From WLNJ01 sp037131165 (GTDB lineage: Bacteria > Actinomycetota > Thermoleophilia > Solirubrobacterales > Solirubrobacteraceae): a stretch of 6,901 nucleotides of DNA. The stretch lies in the NCBI GenBank assembly GCA_037131165.1, contig JBAXRO010000088.1, forward strand, positions 1 to 6,901, given 5' to 3'. The translations under genes and the position numbers were made by a program. The notes beneath the pieces are model-generated. The model worked only from the letters and a program-made list of their open reading frames with translations, did no database searches and was not told the DNA's origin. This document shows, in pieces, positions 5,801 to 6,901 of this stretch. Position 1 is the stretch's first letter; every line of letters starts with the position of its first letter.

Positions 5801-6901
5801 TACCACCAGCATTCGTGGCGCGGACGGCGAAGCTGTGCCATCCATCGGTGAGGCCGGTAACCGACTTCGGCGAAGTGCACGCACCCCAACTGCCACCATC
5901 GGTCCGGCACTCGAGCGAGGCGTCTTTCTCGCCCTTGAAGGTCAGGCTCGCGCTGGTGCCCGTCGTGGCGCTCGGGGGCGCGATCACCGGAGCTGGCGGG
6001 GCGGCCGTGGTCGTAGTCGGGCCGAAATACAGTTCGGACCCCGATACCGATACTGGCGTGGAGCTGCTGGTCGTGGTTCCATCACCAAGCTGTCCGCGTT
6101 GGTTATCGCCCCAACACTTGACTGCTCCCGTCGACAGAGACGCGCAAGTGGAGTACCTGGTGCCCTTTAGGGCCAGAACCTTGACCGCGTTCGTGATTCC
6201 ACTTACTGCGACTGGGGTGTATCTGTAGTTCGCTACTCCGACCGTTCCATCACCAATCTGGCCGTTGGAGTTGGAGCCCCAACACTTTATTTCCCCTGTC
6301 GAAAGAGTCGCGCACGCATTGTGGGCGCCCGCCGAAAGCTGAACTGCGTTCGTGACTCCGCTGACACTCACCGGCGTCGAACTGTTGGTCGTGGTGCCGT
6401 CACCAAGCTGACCGGAAACGTTTCTGCCCCAGCACTTGACGGCCCCCGTGGAAAGTCTTGCGCACGCATAGAAATTGCCTGCTGAGACCTCGACGGCATT
6501 CGTGATCCCACTTACGCCCACCGGCGTTGATCTGCTGGTCGTGGTGCCGTCTCCCAGCTGACCGTCGTCGTTGTTCCCCCAACACTGGACCTCGCCAGTC
6601 GAGAGAGTCGCGCAATGAAAAGCCTCGATTAAGAGGCCGCTGGCCGAAGCCTGAACTGCGCGTGTGATGCCCTGGACGCTTACTGCCGTAGTTACTGCGG
6701 GCGCCTGATTGCTGATCGGGCTTCCATTACCCAACTCGCCATGAGTGTTGTTGCCCCAGCACTTCATTTCACCCGTCGAGAGAGTCGCACACGCGTGACC
6801 CCAACCTGCCGAAACCTCGATTGCGTTCGTGATTCCACCGACGCTGACCAGAATGTCACTGTCCATTGTGGATCCATCGCCAAGCTGACCAACGTTGTTG
6901 A
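2802..6901 (-). CDS. Large secreted RCC1-repeat / tandem Ig-like domain protein (N-terminus beyond window)
   Basis: The frame is open for over 1360 codons, ending with TGA at 2802-2804. An ATG at 6866 is internal: the 11 codons before it read NNVGQLGDGST, which continues the RCC1 repeat, so the true start lies past the right edge. Numbering from that Met, RCC1-like repeats cover residues 1-276, a TTTTAAPPAP-type linker lies at 284-298, eleven Ig-like domains cover about 286-1236, and an unrecognised C-terminal domain spans 1237-1354. RCC1 repeats form seven-bladed propellers; Ig-like arrays act as stalks or adhesive modules in bacterial surface proteins. The paired cysteines in every unit imply an oxidising, extracytoplasmic location. 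A signal peptide would be upstream and is unseen. No LPxTG or terminal hydrophobic anchor exists. A role in adhesion or extracellular binding is inference only. Confidence 0.88.
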   Translation of the reverse strand, partial: NNVGQLGDGSTMDSDILVSVGGITNAIEVSAGWGHACATLSTGEMKCWGNNTHGELGNGSPISNQAPAVTTAVSVQGITRAVQASASGLLIEAFHCATLSTGEVQCWGNNDDGQLGDGTTTSRSTPVGVSGITNAVEVSAGNFYACARLSTGAVKCWGRNVSGQLGDGTTTNSSTPVSVSGVTNAVQLSAGAHNACATLSTGEIKCWGSNSNGQIGDGTVGVANYRYTPVAVSGITNAVKVLALKGTRYSTCASLSTGAVKCWGDNQRGQLGDGTTTSSSTPVSVSGSELYFGPTTTTAAPPAPVIAPPSATTGTSASLTFKGEKDASLECRTDGGSWGACTSPKSVTGLTDGWHSFAVRATNAGGTGDASTVSWVSQSVTAPEAPVLSGAPSGTVASRSANISFSSTTTGASFTCSVDGGSYGTCSSPKSLSSLADGPHSLAVKAVKDSLESEATTASWTVDATAPGAPSLSGAPSGTTSSTSASIGFTGEANASFTCSVDGGSYSACGSSPKTLSGLADGVHSLSVKQTDLAGNVSAAATASWTVRSVVVDTTAPSTPGSFTGVPSSPTKLTGATIGFTLGESGGTVECRVDSGSWGSCSSVTGTSGSQTVSGLADGRHTVSVRHTDAAGNASQGTSSSWTVDTTAPARPALTPAVSGFSDSGVGSISGTIDGDSLSVTVRAAEPGVTLTCAIDDAPFGACTSPVSITGLVGGVYRTLSVKATDAAGNVSPVASVTVNRRAAVAKPELARVPSGTVSSRSVSILFWSTTGKASLTCSVDGGPYTACSSPKSLYALADGPHSFAVKAVKDGKESDVATASWSVDATPPAEPVLSDVPSSPTSNKTASISFSSEPAASFTCSVDGSSYSACSSPKALSALSDGAHSIAVKATDSVGNVSAAATAAWTVDTVGPAKPVLSGAPSGYTSDTDATIAVSAETGASLECSVDSGKWDGCASPVEMKDLTEAAHSLEVRATDPAGNTSDVTKTEWTVDRTAPALAVSGSPKGTVNTKSAAITFTVEQADSVKCSIDDGPYTDCSSPIQLTDLADGVHRVAVKASDAAGNKALVVTDSWTVNTAKPAVPDLRGAPPAVTGATAATIAFTGATGSVFRCSTDGGSWADCDSPVSMSGLTDGLHSVSVKQVNAAGTESNAATASWRVDTIAPAAPVVALTSPSGVTTTQATASFTYSGEPGATALCSVDGAAFAPCGNSPVSLTGLAFGSHTVVVKLVDAAGNVSDTASRSWQIEVPAPVVLTPSASTKTVTKKTVNGAGTWAIRAGLLFSRGGDTRSATELLTVQVAVDSAGRPVSTKPSDALAPPTVASFTNGVLAWPSSGELLRASIAQPVWIRVGNRAGRWSAWAKLVG
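2805..3158 (-). other. Unrecognised C-terminal domain of the repeat protein (about 118 residues)
   Basis: After the last Ig-like domain (ending RSWQIEV) the sequence loses the repeat pattern and has no cysteines. It runs APVVLTPSASTKTVTKKTVNG, then GTWAIRAGLLFSR, LLTVQVAVDSAGRPV, and ends VWIRVGNRAGRWSAWAKLVG. It looks beta-rich and soluble. It lacks LPxTG, a hydrophobic stretch and a basic tail, so it is not a sortase substrate. It could be a ligand-binding cap, a secretion or sorting domain, or a diverged Ig fold. I do not recognise it. Confidence 0.55.
3159..6011 (-). repeat. Eleven tandem Ig-like domains
   Basis: Units of about 81-96 residues follow a shared pattern: P.LSGAPSG...S.ASI.F....ASFTCSVDGGSY..CSSPKSLSGLADG.HSL.VKA.DAAGNVS.AATASWTVDTTAP. 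Approximate spans, N- to C-terminal, are 6011-5757, 5756-5502, 5501-5247, 5246-4959, 4958-4671, 4670-4422, 4421-4167, 4166-3912, 3911-3669, 3668-3414 and 3413-3159. All eleven keep a C-x9-C pair around the 'VDGGSY' turn. The second and sixth lack the DxAGN turn and instead share AVKAVKD...ES. The fourth and fifth are the longest. The units resemble Ig-like repeats common in actinobacterial surface proteins; I do not assign a specific Pfam entry. Confidence 0.85.
6039..6901 (-). repeat. RCC1-type beta-propeller repeats (5 full + 1 partial)
   Basis: The repeat unit is about 50 residues with consensus SAG..xACATLSTGxxKCWGxNxxGQLGDGTTTxxSTPVxVSGITNAV. Full units begin near residues 19, 74, 128, 178 and 230 (counting from the internal Met at 6866). 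A sixth unit is cut by the window edge. At DNA level the match is also clear: GGTCGTGGTGCCGTC occurs at 6387 and 6537, exactly 150 bases apart. Each full unit has two cysteines ten residues apart (26/36, 85/95, 135/145, 185/195, 241/251). The CWG.N..GQLGDGT core is the classic bacterial RCC1/ATS1-like motif. A complete propeller would need one or more further blades outside the window. Confidence 0.88.

Noticed and set aside
5656..6228. 190-codon open frame on the plus strand opposite the RCC1/Ig junction
   Set aside because: It is antisense to the clearly repeated minus-strand protein. Its peptide reflects the complement of the repeats, and long antisense frames are expected in GC-rich genes.
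6039..6901. Regular 150-base periodicity as a possible CRISPR or satellite array
   Set aside because: The period equals 50 codons of the RCC1 repeat and the copies differ at synonymous positions, so it is coding repetition.

Overview
The window is GC-rich (hand counts of single 60-base lines run from about 52% to 70%). It reads like an actinobacterial chromosome, most plausibly of the Thermoleophilia/Solirubrobacterales type. That placement is an inference from DUF2252 and DUF6159 proteins, PIN-type toxin-antitoxin pairs and long RCC1/Ig-like secreted proteins occurring together. No marker gene fixes the taxonomy.

Layout from left to right. The last 41 codons of a DUF2252-family protein (+) end at 127. 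A 72-bp convergent gap with two hairpins follows. Next is a DUF6159-type polytopic membrane protein (-, 200-1072) behind a perfect Shine-Dalgarno. Two complete type II toxin-antitoxin operons then lie head to head. The left one (-) is an antitoxin with a DUF433-like domain (1542-1955) plus a DUF5615 PIN-like toxin (1171-1545). The right one (+) is a ribbon-helix-helix VapB (2045-2293) plus a PIN-domain VapC (2281-2682). They share an 89-bp intergenic region that must hold both promoters. It contains a 10-bp-spaced direct repeat directly in front of the left antitoxin and an imperfect dyad in front of the right one. Behind vapC, a short gap carries a sequence that looks like the 3' part of a tRNA (canonical T-arm) without a credible anticodon arm or D-arm.

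The right 60% of the window (2802-6901, -) is one very large open frame that runs off the right edge, so its N-terminus is missing. It encodes RCC1-type beta-propeller repeats (five full plus one partial), a Thr/Pro/Ala linker, eleven tandem Ig-like domains and a C-terminal domain of about 118 residues that I do not recognise. All sixteen full repeat units carry a Cys-x9-Cys pair, which suggests a secreted, disulfide-stabilised surface or extracellular protein. No LPxTG motif or C-terminal membrane anchor is visible.

Functionally these are independent units: a membrane protein of unknown role, two PIN-clan toxin-antitoxin modules that may cross-talk through the shared promoter region, and a modular extracellular protein. 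The most notable points are the divergent pair of PIN-clan modules with its candidate operators, the possible tRNA remnant beside it, and the architecture and uneven base composition of the repeat protein.
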